Assembly (NCBI RefSeq): GCF_900659615.1 | Contig: NZ_CAACUY010000020.1 | Coordinates: 1 to 64,000, forward strand | Length of the DNA: 64,000 nucleotides | From: Actinomadura fibrosa | GTDB taxonomy: Bacteria; Actinomycetota; Actinomycetes; Streptosporangiales; Streptosporangiaceae | Direction of reading: 5' to 3' | In this document: in pieces, positions 7,968 through 16,604 of the stretch | How the letters are laid out: each line of letters starts with the position of its first letter | How positions within the stretch are numbered: the stretch's first letter is position 1 | Position numbers and translations under genes: made by a program | The notes under the pieces: generated by a model | What the model was told of the DNA's origin: nothing | What the model saw: only the letters and a program-made list of their open reading frames with translations | Database searches by the model: none

Positions 7968-9178
7968 GTCCGGCCGGCACCCCTTCCACCGAACCGGCGG
8001 GCGACCCAAGCGAGGATGTCGCCCATCGCGCCGTCATCGATACCGACGACCCGCCCCGGATAGGTGTCGTGCTCCAACCCGGGATAGGTGCGGTAGTCGA
8101 CGGCGGATCCGTTGCCACGCAGCGCACGCGCCACCCGGTCGGTCATCCACACGGGAATCACGCTGTCGGCCTGCCCTTGCAGCAGCAGCACAGGACCGGC
8201 CACCCGCTCCGTGCCGACGCTGTTGGCCTTGAGGAACCGGACGAAACGCGGCTCGTCCAGCGAACGCACCAGGCCCGGCCCGCTCAGGTCACCGAGCACG
8301 GCGCTCACCACGCCCAGGCAGCCGGACCGGACACTCCCCAGCCGTCCGACCGCCTCAGCGGTGAGCAACCGCGCGGGATCGATCCGCGGATCGCTGACGT
8401 GCGCACCGGACGCGACCAAGGCCACGAACGCCCCCAACCCCGGCCTGGACGCGGCATACCCGACGGTCTCCCTCAGAAGCGCGGCGGGCGACGTCACCAC
8501 GGCACCGCGATAACCATCCACAGGACGCCGCACCTGGCGTTCGGCCACAGCCAGCGCCGCACCCCCACCCTGCGAGTGCCCCCACACCACCCACCTGCGC
8601 GAAAGCCCGGGCACACCCTGCCGGGCGGCCCGCACAGAGTTGACGACATCATCGGCAGCCGCGACCTTGTCCCCGAGCGCGTGCCGCCCATCCGTCCCCA
8701 ACCCGGCGTAATCGGGCGCGATGACGGCGTACCCGCGACCGAGGAACCGGGCCATCTGGTCACCGTGGTAGAGATCCCGCATCAGCGACGGCGCGCACTC
8801 ACGAGCCGCACCACTCGTCCCGTGAGCGTCCACGACGACCGGCCAACCGCCCCGGGGCGGTTGGCCGGACGGCACCAGCACGACGGCCGACGCGGCCACG
8901 TCCCGCCCCGTGCCCGTCCGCGAGTGGTACAACAACCGGGTGACACGCGCAGGCACACTGTAACCAGCCGCGGCCTCCCGCCTGATCACCGTCCCGGCCG
9001 CCGCCCACGGCAGCGGAACCGGCGGGTCATAGAAAGCGGTACGCGGCATTGCGTTGGCACGCTGCTGCGCCCAAGCCGCCTGGCACCGCTCATCGCACAC
9101 CACGTCCGCCCGAGCCGAAGCCACCGGCCCGACCCCCACCGCAGCGGCCAGCGCCACCCTCACCAGTGTCCTCACCAT
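7964..9178 (-). CDS. Secreted lipase/esterase, alpha/beta hydrolase fold
   Basis: The protein of about 404 aa has a Sec signal peptide (MVRTLVRVALAAAVGVGP, cleavage near ARA). It resembles the secretory-lipase (LIP) family, with the nucleophile elbow GHSQGG (Ser about residue 203), an acid residue in GQADSVIP and a C-terminal His in GLEHDTYP. Paired cysteines (VCDERC) follow the signal sequence. It should cleave acyl esters outside the cell. A GTG at 9214 would add 12 residues; ATG 9178 gives the cleaner signal peptide. The gene precedes and overlaps the ECF41 sigma gene, so the two are probably co-expressed. Confidence 0.88.
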   Translation of the reverse strand: MVRTLVRVALAAAVGVGPVASARADVVCDERCQAAWAQQRANAMPRTAFYDPPVPLPWAAAGTVIRREAAAGYSVPARVTRLLYHSRTGTGRDVAASAVVLVPSGQPPRGGWPVVVDAHGTSGAARECAPSLMRDLYHGDQMARFLGRGYAVIAPDYAGLGTDGRHALGDKVAAADDVVNSVRAARQGVPGLSRRWVVWGHSQGGGAALAVAERQVRRPVDGYRGAVVTSPAALLRETVGYAASRPGLGAFVALVASGAHVSDPRIDPARLLTAEAVGRLGSVRSGCLGVVSAVLGDLSGPGLVRSLDEPRFVRFLKANSVGTERVAGPVLLLQGQADSVIPVWMTDRVARALRGNGSAVDYRTYPGLEHDTYPGRVVGIDDGAMGDILAWVARRFGGRGAGRT

Positions 9179-9333
9179 GCCGACCAGACGGCCCACCCCC
9201 CGCCGATGTGACACTCACCGAAGTGATCCACGCCACACTCGTCCGCCGATGACGTGAGAGGTAATCGCCGCAACGACCGCAGTACTGAAAAGTCGACCCG
9301 TAAGACCCACGCACCGACCCCAAAAGGACGGCC

Positions 9334-9771
9334 ATGCCTGAAGCCCCCACATCCCCGAACACCCGCACCGTGGTGGAGGAACTGCTCCACCGAATCGGCG
9401 AAGGCGACCCGGAGCAGATCGCAGCGCTGTACGCGGAACGCAGCGACTGGAAACTGGACTGGCCGCAAGCCGAGCACGGCCGCGCCGAGACTCCCTGGAT
9501 CCAGCACCGCTCAAGCCGCGCCGACGCCGCCGCGCACTTCCGGCAGATAGCCGAGCACCACATCCCCGAAAAGGCGGACACCCAGGTCGAGCGCATCCTG
9601 GTGGACGGTGACGACGCGGTAGTCCTAGGAGAGATCAGGCAAACGGCCCGCCCCACTGGACGCCCCTACCGCGCCCGCTTCGCCCTGCACCTCACCGTCG
9701 AGAACGGCTTGATCACCCGCCACCATGTCTACGAAGACAGCCTCTCCGTAACCCAGGCCTTCACCCCCTGA
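9334..9771 (+). CDS. SnoaL-like/NTF2-fold protein
   Basis: The 145-aa protein follows the NTF2-like plan: an N-terminal helix (RTVVEELLHRIGEGDPEQIAALYA), a W-containing strand, and a C-terminal sheet ending RFALHLTVENGLITRHHVYEDSLS. Family members are small hydrolases, isomerases or ligand-binding proteins, and the substrate cannot be told from the sequence. AAAGGA lies eight bases upstream of the ATG. It is a single gene divergent from the lipase gene, and a field of gene remnants begins right after its stop. Confidence 0.85.
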   Translation: MPEAPTSPNTRTVVEELLHRIGEGDPEQIAALYAERSDWKLDWPQAEHGRAETPWIQHRSSRADAAAHFRQIAEHHIPEKADTQVERILVDGDDAVVLGEIRQTARPTGRPYRARFALHLTVENGLITRHHVYEDSLSVTQAFTP

Positions 9772-9780
9772 ACCCCCGCT

Positions 9781-9895
9781 GTTCGTGGGTGGCGGCATCC
9801 CACAGCCGAATCCCCTCATAGGAGGCCGAGGCCAGAAGTCTTGCCGTCCGGCCTGAACGCCACGCAATGAACGCCGTTGTGGCCGGTCAGCAGTG
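9781..9895 (-). pseudogene. WD40-repeat protein fragment
   Basis: On the minus strand one frame reads LTGHNGVHCVAFRPDGK and, after a frame change, another reads LLASASYEGIRLWDAATHEQ. Joined, they form a nearly complete WD40 repeat (GH, VAFRPDG, ASAS, IRLWD). There is no start, no further repeats and no intact frame. It is a relic of a larger WD40 protein, a type common in actinomycete WD40-kinase proteins. Confidence 0.75.
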
Positions 9896-9912
9896 GAAGA
9901 AGCGGGGCTCCA

Positions 9913-10274
9913 ATCAAACTCCTCTGCCGCCTCTACGACCCCGACAAGCGCTCCGTCACCTGGGACGGAGTGGACCTGCGCGACATCGACCCCGCTGACC
10001 TCCGCGAACGCATCGGCGTCGTCTTCCAGGACTTCATGGAGTACGACCTCACCGCCGCGGAGAACATCATGATCGGCGACCTCACCGCCACCGCCGCGGC
10101 CGCACGAGCGTCCTGATCTCCCACCGTCTCGGTGCCGTCCGCGACGCCGACCTCATCGTCGTCTTGGCCGACGGCCGCATCACCGAACGCGGCACCCATC
10201 CCGAACTGATGGCACTGAACGGCGCCTACGCCCACCTCTTCACCGTCCAAGCCACCCACTACGAATCACGATGA
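9913..10274 (+). pseudogene. ABC exporter ATPase remnant with internal deletion
   Basis: The first part reads IKLLCRLYDPDKRSVTWDGV, the region just after a Walker A motif, and continues through the Q-loop [17 protein letters not shown]. After about position 10085 the frame changes and resumes at [20 protein letters not shown] (H-loop), then [13 protein letters not shown], ending at TGA 10274. The helical domain, signature motif and Walker B are missing, as are the membrane domain and Walker A. It is the decayed 3' end of an MsbA-type exporter gene. Confidence 0.85.
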
Positions 10275-10375
10275 GTTTCGCAACGTTCCCCGGTCTACCT
10301 GGCAGAGAGCGGTTGTCCGAACAGCGGAACCGCAGATGACCGGATCGCTCTGCCGGCCCGGGTGAGGAGGGAAGA

Positions 10376-10984
10376 ATGCGGCCGATCACCGCCACCTTGT
10401 TCGTCACCCTCGATGGCGTCGTCCAGGGACTGGGACGCCCGGACGAGGACACGCGTAACGGCTTCGTCCACGGTGGGTGGGGACCGCAGTACAACGACGA
10501 GGTCATGGGACGCGAACTGGCCAAGGGGATGAGCAAGCCCGGCGACATGCTCTTCGGCCGTCGAACCTGGGAGGACTTCACCACCGCATGGGGATACCGC
10601 ACTGACGGCAACCCCTTCACCAGGCACATGAACGCGGCCAAGAAGTACGTGGTGTCCAAGACGCTCCCGAACGCCGACGCCTGGGAGAACTCGATCCTCC
10701 TACGCGGCGAGGCGGCCGAAGTGGTGGCCGACCTGAAGGCCCAGCCGGGCAACGACCTCTCGATCAACGGCAGCGCCACCCTGGTCCGGAGCCTGCACGC
10801 CGCCGGTTTGATCGACCACTACACACTGCTGATCCACCCGCTGACCCTAGGCCGCGGCCTGCGACTGTTCGACGACACAGCCCCACTGACCAAGTTCGAC
10901 CTCACCGGCAGCATCACGACTCCCAAGGGCGTGATAATCGCCCACTACACCCGCTCAACACCGACAGAAGGCACAAGTGCCTGA
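10376..10984 (+). CDS. Dihydrofolate-reductase-family (RibD C-terminal-like) oxidoreductase
   Basis: The 202-aa protein begins RPITATLFVTLDGVVQGLGR and contains MLFGRRTWEDF, YVVSKTL, NDLSINGSATLVRSLHAAGLIDHYTLLIHP and GRGLRLF. These are the standard motifs of the YyaP/YwjB-like DHFR-fold family related to RibD reductases. NAD(P)H-dependent reduction is expected, with an unknown substrate. GGAGGGAAG lies just before the ATG. Its TGA overlaps the start of the next gene by one base. Confidence 0.9.
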   Translation: MRPITATLFVTLDGVVQGLGRPDEDTRNGFVHGGWGPQYNDEVMGRELAKGMSKPGDMLFGRRTWEDFTTAWGYRTDGNPFTRHMNAAKKYVVSKTLPNADAWENSILLRGEAAEVVADLKAQPGNDLSINGSATLVRSLHAAGLIDHYTLLIHPLTLGRGLRLFDDTAPLTKFDLTGSITTPKGVIIAHYTRSTPTEGTSA

Positions 10985-11397
10985 TGCGTCACCTGCCGAT
11001 GTCCCTGGCGCTGGGGGCCCTGCGTCGCGGACGGGCAATAGAGCAACTCCTCGGCGGCTTCGAGGAAGACGGGCGCCGGGGAGTGAGATACGCCCGGATC
11101 CAGCCAGCGACCGACGGCGTTTGCTACGTCACGTGTACGGCCGTTGAAGACACGGTGGAACTCGACCGGTACAGCGGCCTTCTCTATCCAAGTGACGACG
11201 CCTTCTACCCGGAGGACGAGAACAGGGAGGGCGCTCGGACCATAGGCACCGCCGCGACGCCAGAGGCGGCTATCGCACTGGCCGAACGAGAACTGAACGC
11301 CGACGCGCGCTGGTGGGTCAATCACGGCATGCTCGGTTACGAGTACAGAGACTACGTCGAGAGAGGCCGACCGCTCGGCCCGTGGCAACCGTGCTGA
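10984..11397 (+). CDS. Hypothetical protein (137 aa)
   Basis: I do not recognise this family. The product is soluble and mixed alpha/beta with no membrane segment: an N-terminal helix, a strand-rich centre (GVCYVTCTAVEDTVELDRYS), an acidic loop, and a helix (TPEAAIALAERELNADARWWV) ending with YEYRDYVERGRPLGPW. It is translationally coupled to the DHFR-like gene (TGATG), so the two may act together. Codon use matches coding sequence. Confidence 0.7.
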   Translation: MRHLPMSLALGALRRGRAIEQLLGGFEEDGRRGVRYARIQPATDGVCYVTCTAVEDTVELDRYSGLLYPSDDAFYPEDENREGARTIGTAATPEAAIALAERELNADARWWVNHGMLGYEYRDYVERGRPLGPWQPC

Positions 11398-11517
11398 GGA
11401 GCCGCTGTCACCAGCAAGAGCTCCCGACCTGTTGGCTCGGCTCTCGAATCCCAGGTGAAGCGAGACATAGAACAGGCGGACCCTGTCAAAGGAGATGAGG
11501 TCGTGGGTCCCTGGTGC

Positions 11518-11985
11518 TCAATCTCTCCAGCACCAGACCGGTCTCTTCTCGATGAAGATGACCTGCACCGTCCGGCGCTCGATCCGCCAGAAGCCGCCCT
11601 CGCGCCGGTAGGCGTCGCTGTAGCGGACGTGCCAGGCGAAATCGACGGGCTTCCCCGGCTCGTCTTCGCTGAGATGGTGCGCGACGCAGGCGACCTGCCC
11701 GGTCGCCGTCGCGTTCTGGCGTCCCGGATCGAACACCTGGCCCACGATCTCGTGTGACGTGCGCGAGAACCTCTCCAGGAACCGCAGCGCCTTGGCGATC
11801 TCGTCTCGTCCCGTAAAGGAATGGACGGGCTCGAGCTGCTCCGGAGGGTCCGGCATGACCAGCACCGCGTCATCGGTGAACAGACCCACAAGACCGGTGT
11901 ACCGGACATGGTCGGCGTAGAGCGCGTACCTGGCGACCAGATCGGCGAGCGCGATCCGGTCATGTGGATCGAGCACTCTCATCAT
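11518..11985 (-). CDS. SnoaL-like (NTF2-fold) protein
   Basis: The 155-aa product reads MMRVLDPHDRIALADLVARYALYADHVRY and then GLFTDDAVLVMPDP, followed by TSHEIVGQVFDPG and a C-terminal FWRIERRTVQVIFIEKRP strand. This is the layout of SnoaL_4-type proteins, which include dehydratases and aromatic-ring-modifying enzymes. ATG 11985 is favoured over a longer frame because the extension is Arg/Cys-rich and unlike the family. No operon partner is evident. The 120 bases between its stop and the preceding gene show nothing recognisable. Confidence 0.85.
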   Translation of the reverse strand: MMRVLDPHDRIALADLVARYALYADHVRYTGLVGLFTDDAVLVMPDPPEQLEPVHSFTGRDEIAKALRFLERFSRTSHEIVGQVFDPGRQNATATGQVACVAHHLSEDEPGKPVDFAWHVRYSDAYRREGGFWRIERRTVQVIFIEKRPVWCWRD

Positions 11986-12240
11986 GAGAACCCCAAGCAT
12001 CCGACGCCACTCACGGCAAGCCTCTCCGAGAACCAAGAAACCTCGCCAAAGCGCGACGCGGAAACCCACGATCCGGCGACATGCCCGGAGCATACAGGGA
12101 CCCGAGAAACCCCCGGCTCAAAGCACGGGCACCGCGCCCCGGCCGAGCTCGCAGCAGCAACCCGCCGCACTCCTACTGCGGACGGCTGTCGCCGCGCTCG
12201 TGGCACCATCTCCTGCAGCACCGGGCGGCGACATAAGCGT

Positions 12241-12426
12241 GTCTGGTTCACCTCGCTCCGGGACCGTACGAGCAGCTCCCATTCCTCCAACACCCCCGAC
12301 TCCAAGGACTCGTTCCCCGTGCATTGCGTCGCCGGCGGCAAAGGGGCCGACTTCCACCCGGACCTCGCGCCCGCCGTCGACTCCGGACACGTCGACAAGG
12401 TCTTCTTCAGAGGCGCGCACTCGGAT
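12241..12426 (+). pseudogene. Nicotinamidase/isochorismatase-family fragment
   Basis: One plus-strand frame reads SHSSNTPDSKDSFPVHCVAG and then GKGADFHPDLAP and VDKVFFRGAHSD. This matches the central part of PncA-type nicotinamidases (HFSDTPDF.DSWPVHCVAGT.GA.FHP). The N-terminal catalytic Asp region and the C-terminal nucleophile Cys region are absent. The rest of the interval 11986-12572 holds no intact gene that I can support. Confidence 0.65.
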
Positions 12427-12572
12427 CCGCACCCCTGGCTCCTCCGCACAACGATCGATCCTCGTCCGTACTCGTGTATACGGCACATGGATGGGCGTGA
12501 CCGCCCCTGGCCATTGACACGCCGTGCTCTTGGAGTGGGGGAAGGAACGGATGTGACGACCCGGAGGGCGGC

Positions 12573-13748
12573 GTGAAGATCACGTTTCTGCTGCACAGCG
12601 CTTACGGGATGGGCGGCACCTTCCGGTCCAACATCATTCTCGCCAATCACCTGGCCGAGCGGCATCAGGTGGAGATCGTCACGGTGTTGCGGACACGCGA
12701 GTCGCCGTTCTATCCGGTCGACCCCCGAGTCCGACTGCGCACGCTTATCGACGTTCGCGAGAACGCGCGGCCGGGCTGGGCGGTCAGGCTGGACCGCTAC
12801 CCGAGCCGGCTGGTTCCCCGCGCCGACCCGCGGCGCGGCGATGTTCCGCTGCGCGGTGACCCGCGACTGTGGCGCGCGTTGCGGACGCTCCGGACCGACG
12901 TACTGATCAGCACGCGCGTCGGCCTGAACCTGCTCGCCGCCCGCTTCGCGCCCCGCCGCACGGTGGTCGTGGGGCGAGAGCACCGAAACTTCACTTTTCA
13001 CGATGACGCCATGCTGAAGCAGATCGGCCGCTGGTATCCGCGGCTGGACGCGGTGGTGACCCGCACCGAAAGCGACCGCCGCGACTACGCCCGGATCCTC
13101 GGTGCGGCCGCGCCGGTGGTGACACTGCCGGGGGAACTGCCCCCCGGCCGGCGGCTGCGCTCGTCGCTGGACCAGCGGATCATCGCGGCGGCCGGCCGGT
13201 TCGTCCAAGTCAAGCGCTACGACCGCCTCATCTCCGCCTTCGCCGCGGTGAGAGCCGCCCACCCGGACTGGATCTTGCGCATCTACGGCTACGGGTCACT
13301 AGAGGAAGACCTTCGCGCCCAGACGAACCGGCTCGGGCTCGGCGACAGCGTGCGTTTCCCGGGCCCCGCCCGCGACACCGAGGCCGAGTTCGCCAAGGCC
13401 TCGATCCTGGCGGTCAGCTCCGACAACGAGGGCTTCGGCAGGACGATCATCGAAGCGTTCGGCTGCGGCGTGCCGGTCGTCAGCTTCGACTGCCCCCGCG
13501 GCCCCCGGGAGATCATCACCCCGGGACGCGACGGGCTGCTCGTCCCGCCGGGCGACGTCGACGCCCTCGGCGCCGCACTGACCGAGCTCATCACCGACGA
13601 CGGGCTGCGACGGCGGATGGGCCGCAACGCCCTCCAGACCGCCCGGCACTACGACATCACCGTCATAGGTGAACGCTGGGAACACCTCCTGTCCGACCTG
13701 GTGGCGGCCAAGACCCGCGCAATGGGCCGAGCCGACCTGTTGCGCTGA
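12573..13748 (+). CDS. Glycosyltransferase family 4
   Basis: The 391-aa protein has a two-domain GT-B fold. The N-terminal half opens KITFLLHSAYGMGGTFRSNI (the glycine-rich acceptor loop). The C-terminal half has AAGRFVQVKRYDRLISAF, then AVSSDNEGFGRTIIEAFGCG with the EGFGxxxxEA nucleotide-sugar motif, and PRGPREIITPGRDGLLVPPGD. It should transfer a sugar from NDP-sugar with retention, probably to a cell-surface polymer or glycolipid. The start is GTG 12573 behind CGGAGGG. The next gene follows after 11 bp and is likely co-transcribed. Confidence 0.92.
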   Translation: MKITFLLHSAYGMGGTFRSNIILANHLAERHQVEIVTVLRTRESPFYPVDPRVRLRTLIDVRENARPGWAVRLDRYPSRLVPRADPRRGDVPLRGDPRLWRALRTLRTDVLISTRVGLNLLAARFAPRRTVVVGREHRNFTFHDDAMLKQIGRWYPRLDAVVTRTESDRRDYARILGAAAPVVTLPGELPPGRRLRSSLDQRIIAAAGRFVQVKRYDRLISAFAAVRAAHPDWILRIYGYGSLEEDLRAQTNRLGLGDSVRFPGPARDTEAEFAKASILAVSSDNEGFGRTIIEAFGCGVPVVSFDCPRGPREIITPGRDGLLVPPGDVDALGAALTELITDDGLRRRMGRNALQTARHYDITVIGERWEHLLSDLVAAKTRAMGRADLLR

Positions 13749-13759
13749 GGAAGAAGGCG

Positions 13760-14602
13760 ATGGTGCAGAACTGGTCGATCGGCATCTACGAAGGACCCTC
13801 CCCGCTGCGTCTGGGACCGGCCGAAGGTGCCGGCAACCCGGTCCTCACCCGCGCCGACGTCCACGACCTCGACGCGGCCTTCGTCGCCGACCCCTTCACG
13901 CTGCGGGTCGGCGACCGGTCGCACATGTTCTTCGAGATCTACGACCGGACCACCGGTACGGGACGGATCGGCCATGCGCACAGTGCCGACCACCGAACCT
14001 GGACCTACAACGCCGTGGTCCTCGCCGAGGACTTCCACCTGTCCTACCCATTCGTCTTCACCCACGGCGGCCGGTACTACCTGATTCCCGAGACGAGGCG
14101 CACCGGGCAGGTGCGGCTCTACACGACCGACACCTTTCCCACCGGCTGGCGGCTGGCGGCGATACTGCTCCACCGGCCCCTCGCCGACCCCACACCGATC
14201 CACTATGACGGCCGGTGGTGGATGTACGCCTGCGGCCCGCACAACCACGACCACCTGCACCTCTTCCACGCCGACACACTCTTGGGGCCCTGGGTCGAAC
14301 ATCCCGCCAGCCCGGTCATCGCCGGCGACCCCGGCAAGGCACGCCCCGCCGGCAGACCCGTCGTGTGGAACGACCGGCTCGTGCGCTACGCCCAAGACTG
14401 CCGCGGCGGCTACGGGATGGGCGTGCGGGCCTTCACCGTCACCGCCCTCACACCACAACACCACTGCGAGGCACCAATCCCGGTCGACCCGTTCGGCCAA
14501 GCGGCCCGCCACGCCTGGAACCGAGCCGGGATGCACCACATAGACCCGATCCGCCTCGGAGAAACCTGGCTCGCATGCGTAGACGGCTGGAGCACCCCAT
14601 GA
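13760..14602 (+). CDS. GH43-like five-bladed propeller protein (GINT1 N-terminal-like)
   Basis: The 280-aa protein reads as a small beta-propeller: NWSIGIYEGPSPLRL, FVADPFTLRVGDRSHMFFEI, AEDFHLSYPFVFTHGGRYYL and IPETRRTGQVRLYTTDTFP. These repeats match the GH43-like domain found in formyltransferase-associated proteins and the N-terminal domain of plant GINT1. Enzymatic activity is uncertain in this group. Pairing with a GT4 enzyme suggests a role in building or modifying a surface glycan. AGGAAGAAGG precedes the ATG. The following 174 bp up to the transposase gene hold nothing recognisable. Confidence 0.8.
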   Translation: MVQNWSIGIYEGPSPLRLGPAEGAGNPVLTRADVHDLDAAFVADPFTLRVGDRSHMFFEIYDRTTGTGRIGHAHSADHRTWTYNAVVLAEDFHLSYPFVFTHGGRYYLIPETRRTGQVRLYTTDTFPTGWRLAAILLHRPLADPTPIHYDGRWWMYACGPHNHDHLHLFHADTLLGPWVEHPASPVIAGDPGKARPAGRPVVWNDRLVRYAQDCRGGYGMGVRAFTVTALTPQHHCEAPIPVDPFGQAARHAWNRAGMHHIDPIRLGETWLACVDGWSTP

Positions 14603-14776
14603 CTCACCCGAAAGCCCGAACCCGGTCAAAGCCGTTACCACCAAAACCCCGAACAACGAATCGCTCGAGCCTCTCTCACGGCCCAAAAGGCGGACAGGAC
14701 CGAGCTCGAAACCGCCGCCCCTCCGCTCTCAGAAGAGCCGCTGGGCATGCCGGTGTGGTCGGCGTAGGCCAAGGAC

Positions 14777-15613
14777 ATGAGCCAACCACGGCGCTATCGC
14801 AGCGATCTGTCCGATGAGCGCTGGGCGCTGATCGAACCCACCTTGACCGACTGGCGCGCCGCGCGCCGCCAGCATGCCCTGGACATCGGCCGCCCGCCTG
14901 AACACGACCTGCGCGTCCTGATGGACGCGATCTTGTACGTGGACCGCACCGGCATCCCCTGGCGCTACCTGCCGCACGACTACCCGCCCTGGGCCAGCGT
15001 CTACTCCTACTTCGCCGCCTGGCAAAAGGACGGCGTGTTCACCCAGCTCAACGGCCTGCTACGCCGCCTGGTCCGCCAGCAGGGCCGCGATACCGAGCCC
15101 AGCGCGTGCATCATCGACTCCCAGAGTGTCAAGACCGCCACCACCGTGCCCGCCACCACCCAAGGCATCGACGCAGCTAAGAAGATCGTCGGCCGCAAAC
15201 GCAGCATCATCACCGACACCCTCGGGCTGCTGATGGCGGTGCTGGTCACCGCCGCCAGCGTTCAGGACGCACCGGCCGGCATGCAGCTGCTGACCAGCAC
15301 CGCAGCAGCTCATCCGACCATCGCCACGGCCTGGACCGATAGCGCCTATCGCGCCCGATTCATCGACCACGCCGCCAGCCTGGGAATCCGCATCCAGACC
15401 GTCAGCCGCGACCCCGCCACCCGCGGCTTTGTTCCGCTGCCCCGTCGCTGGGTCGTGGAGCGCACCTTCGGCTGGCTGATGCTGCACCGCCGCCTGGCCC
15501 GTGACTACGAGGCCCTGCCCGTCCGCTCCGAAGCTATGATCCACCTCGCCTCGATCGACCTGCTCAGCCGACGCCTCACCGGCCAATCCACCCCCACCTG
15601 GCGCGGCACCTAA
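14777..15613 (+). CDS. IS5-family transposase
   Basis: The 278-aa protein begins RYRSDLSDERWALIEPTL and continues with LYVDRTGIPWRYLPHDYPPW, typical of IS5-group transposases. A DDE triad is visible: IIDSQSVKT, then WTDSAYRARF, then RRWVVERTFGWLMLHRRL. The frame is intact, so the element may be active. I could not identify convincing terminal inverted repeats, so the exact element ends are not given; homology with a second partial copy suggests the right end lies near 15653. Confidence 0.92.
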   Translation: MSQPRRYRSDLSDERWALIEPTLTDWRAARRQHALDIGRPPEHDLRVLMDAILYVDRTGIPWRYLPHDYPPWASVYSYFAAWQKDGVFTQLNGLLRRLVRQQGRDTEPSACIIDSQSVKTATTVPATTQGIDAAKKIVGRKRSIITDTLGLLMAVLVTAASVQDAPAGMQLLTSTAAAHPTIATAWTDSAYRARFIDHAASLGIRIQTVSRDPATRGFVPLPRRWVVERTFGWLMLHRRLARDYEALPVRSEAMIHLASIDLLSRRLTGQSTPTWRGT

Positions 15614-15653
15614 CCCCTCACCTCAACCAGACTCCGCAGGACCAACGCCCTGT
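15588..15653. repeat. IS 3'-end sequence, copy 1
   Basis: These 66 bases (end of the transposase gene plus downstream DNA) recur at 16328-16393 with a few substitutions and small compensating indels. Similarity stops at CGCCCTGT in both copies, marking the likely right end of the insertion sequence. Confidence 0.8.
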
Positions 15654-15716
15654 TAAGTCCTGTTGGGGTGACGAGTGCGTACCGGCATCTGATCGCAGGT
15701 GCGGCGCCGGGCGAGG

Positions 15717-16190
15717 TCATTTGCCGCGTCGGGCCGCCATCGATTGGCGATGGCTCCAGCCGGTCGCGACTGCAAAGGCCGCAACGATGGCCCAGTAGAG
15801 GATCGGCATCCGGTGGCGATCGAAGCGGTTCTGCCTGGCATCGGCCACACCGTCGGCGGGCTTGGCGGGGAGGTACCGGAGCCGGACCTTGTCTCCGACC
15901 TTCGGCATCGACGCCCAGTCACCCTGCGAGATCGAGGTCTGGATCCGTGCCCCTGCCGCAGTCGTGAAGACCACGTCCGCGTACGAGGTCTTGCGTTCTA
16001 ACCATCGTTTGACGACGGTGCCGTCCGCCTCGATGCTCTTGCGTTCCCGTTCGACCGCATCGAGGGTGGACGACACCGCGAAGGCCACCACCAGCCCGGT
16101 CAACACCGCGATCACAACCGTGCCTAAGCTCGGAACCCACATACTGCGCTGCCCATAACTCGTACGTGCTCGTTGGACCCACCAGTCCAC
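15717..16190 (-). CDS. DUF3592-like membrane protein
   Basis: The 157-aa protein has an N-terminal membrane helix (GTVVIAVLTGLVVAFAVSST), an extracytoplasmic beta domain (DGTVVKRW, TSYADVVFTTAAGARI, VGDKVRLRYLPAKP) and a second helix (PILYWAIVAAFAVATGW). This is the typical DUF3592 layout. GTG 16190 is preferred because GGAGG lies five bases upstream. ATG 16142 would cut into the region before the first helix. The gene is flanked on both sides by the 66-bp IS-end repeat. Function unknown. Confidence 0.75.
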   Translation of the reverse strand: MDWWVQRARTSYGQRSMWVPSLGTVVIAVLTGLVVAFAVSSTLDAVERERKSIEADGTVVKRWLERKTSYADVVFTTAAGARIQTSISQGDWASMPKVGDKVRLRYLPAKPADGVADARQNRFDRHRMPILYWAIVAAFAVATGWSHRQSMAARRGK

Positions 16191-16327
16191 AGCGACCTCC
16201 CGCGTCACCTCTGGGACGCCTCCACCAGCAGTGTGGTTCCGCAAGCCGTCGCGCCGTACCGTCGGTCACTGCCGGGTGCGTCCAGAGCGATTGATCAAGC
16301 GCAGAGCAACCAACCATGGTCACGCTG

Positions 16328-16393
16328 CCACCCCCACTGGCGCGGCACCTAACCCTCCAGCTCAACCAGACTCCGCAGGACTAAACGCCCTGT
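16328..16393. repeat. IS 3'-end sequence, copy 2 (solo remnant)
   Basis: This is a diverged copy of 15588-15653, including the end of the transposase gene (TGGCGCGGCACCTAAC) and the segment CAACCAGACTCCGCAGGA. No transposase sequence precedes it, so it is the leftover right end of an older copy. Confidence 0.8.
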
Positions 16394-16604
16394 GAGCGAT
16401 CGCACTTACACTGAGCCGCTGCTGGGACACCCTCCCGGATGGGCTCCGCCTCGTCCAGCCCGTCCAAACCCGCCCTTGCAAGCTCCCACCTCGGCATCTG
16501 GTTCCGATGAACCGCTATGCGAGATAGTGGACGGCATGACGGATTGAAGAGCACAGGCTGAACGCTGGCGCTGGAAGAAGACCTCCGCTCCAGACTGGTA
16601 CACG

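Noticed and set aside
14692..14715. Left inverted repeat of the IS5 element (ACAGGACC near 14695)
   Set aside because: Only about five bases match the presumed right end ACAGGGCG; this is too weak to define the terminus.
16120..16145. Additional iron box (CCTAAGCTCGG)
   Set aside because: Only a half-site resemblance, inside a coding region and without symmetry.
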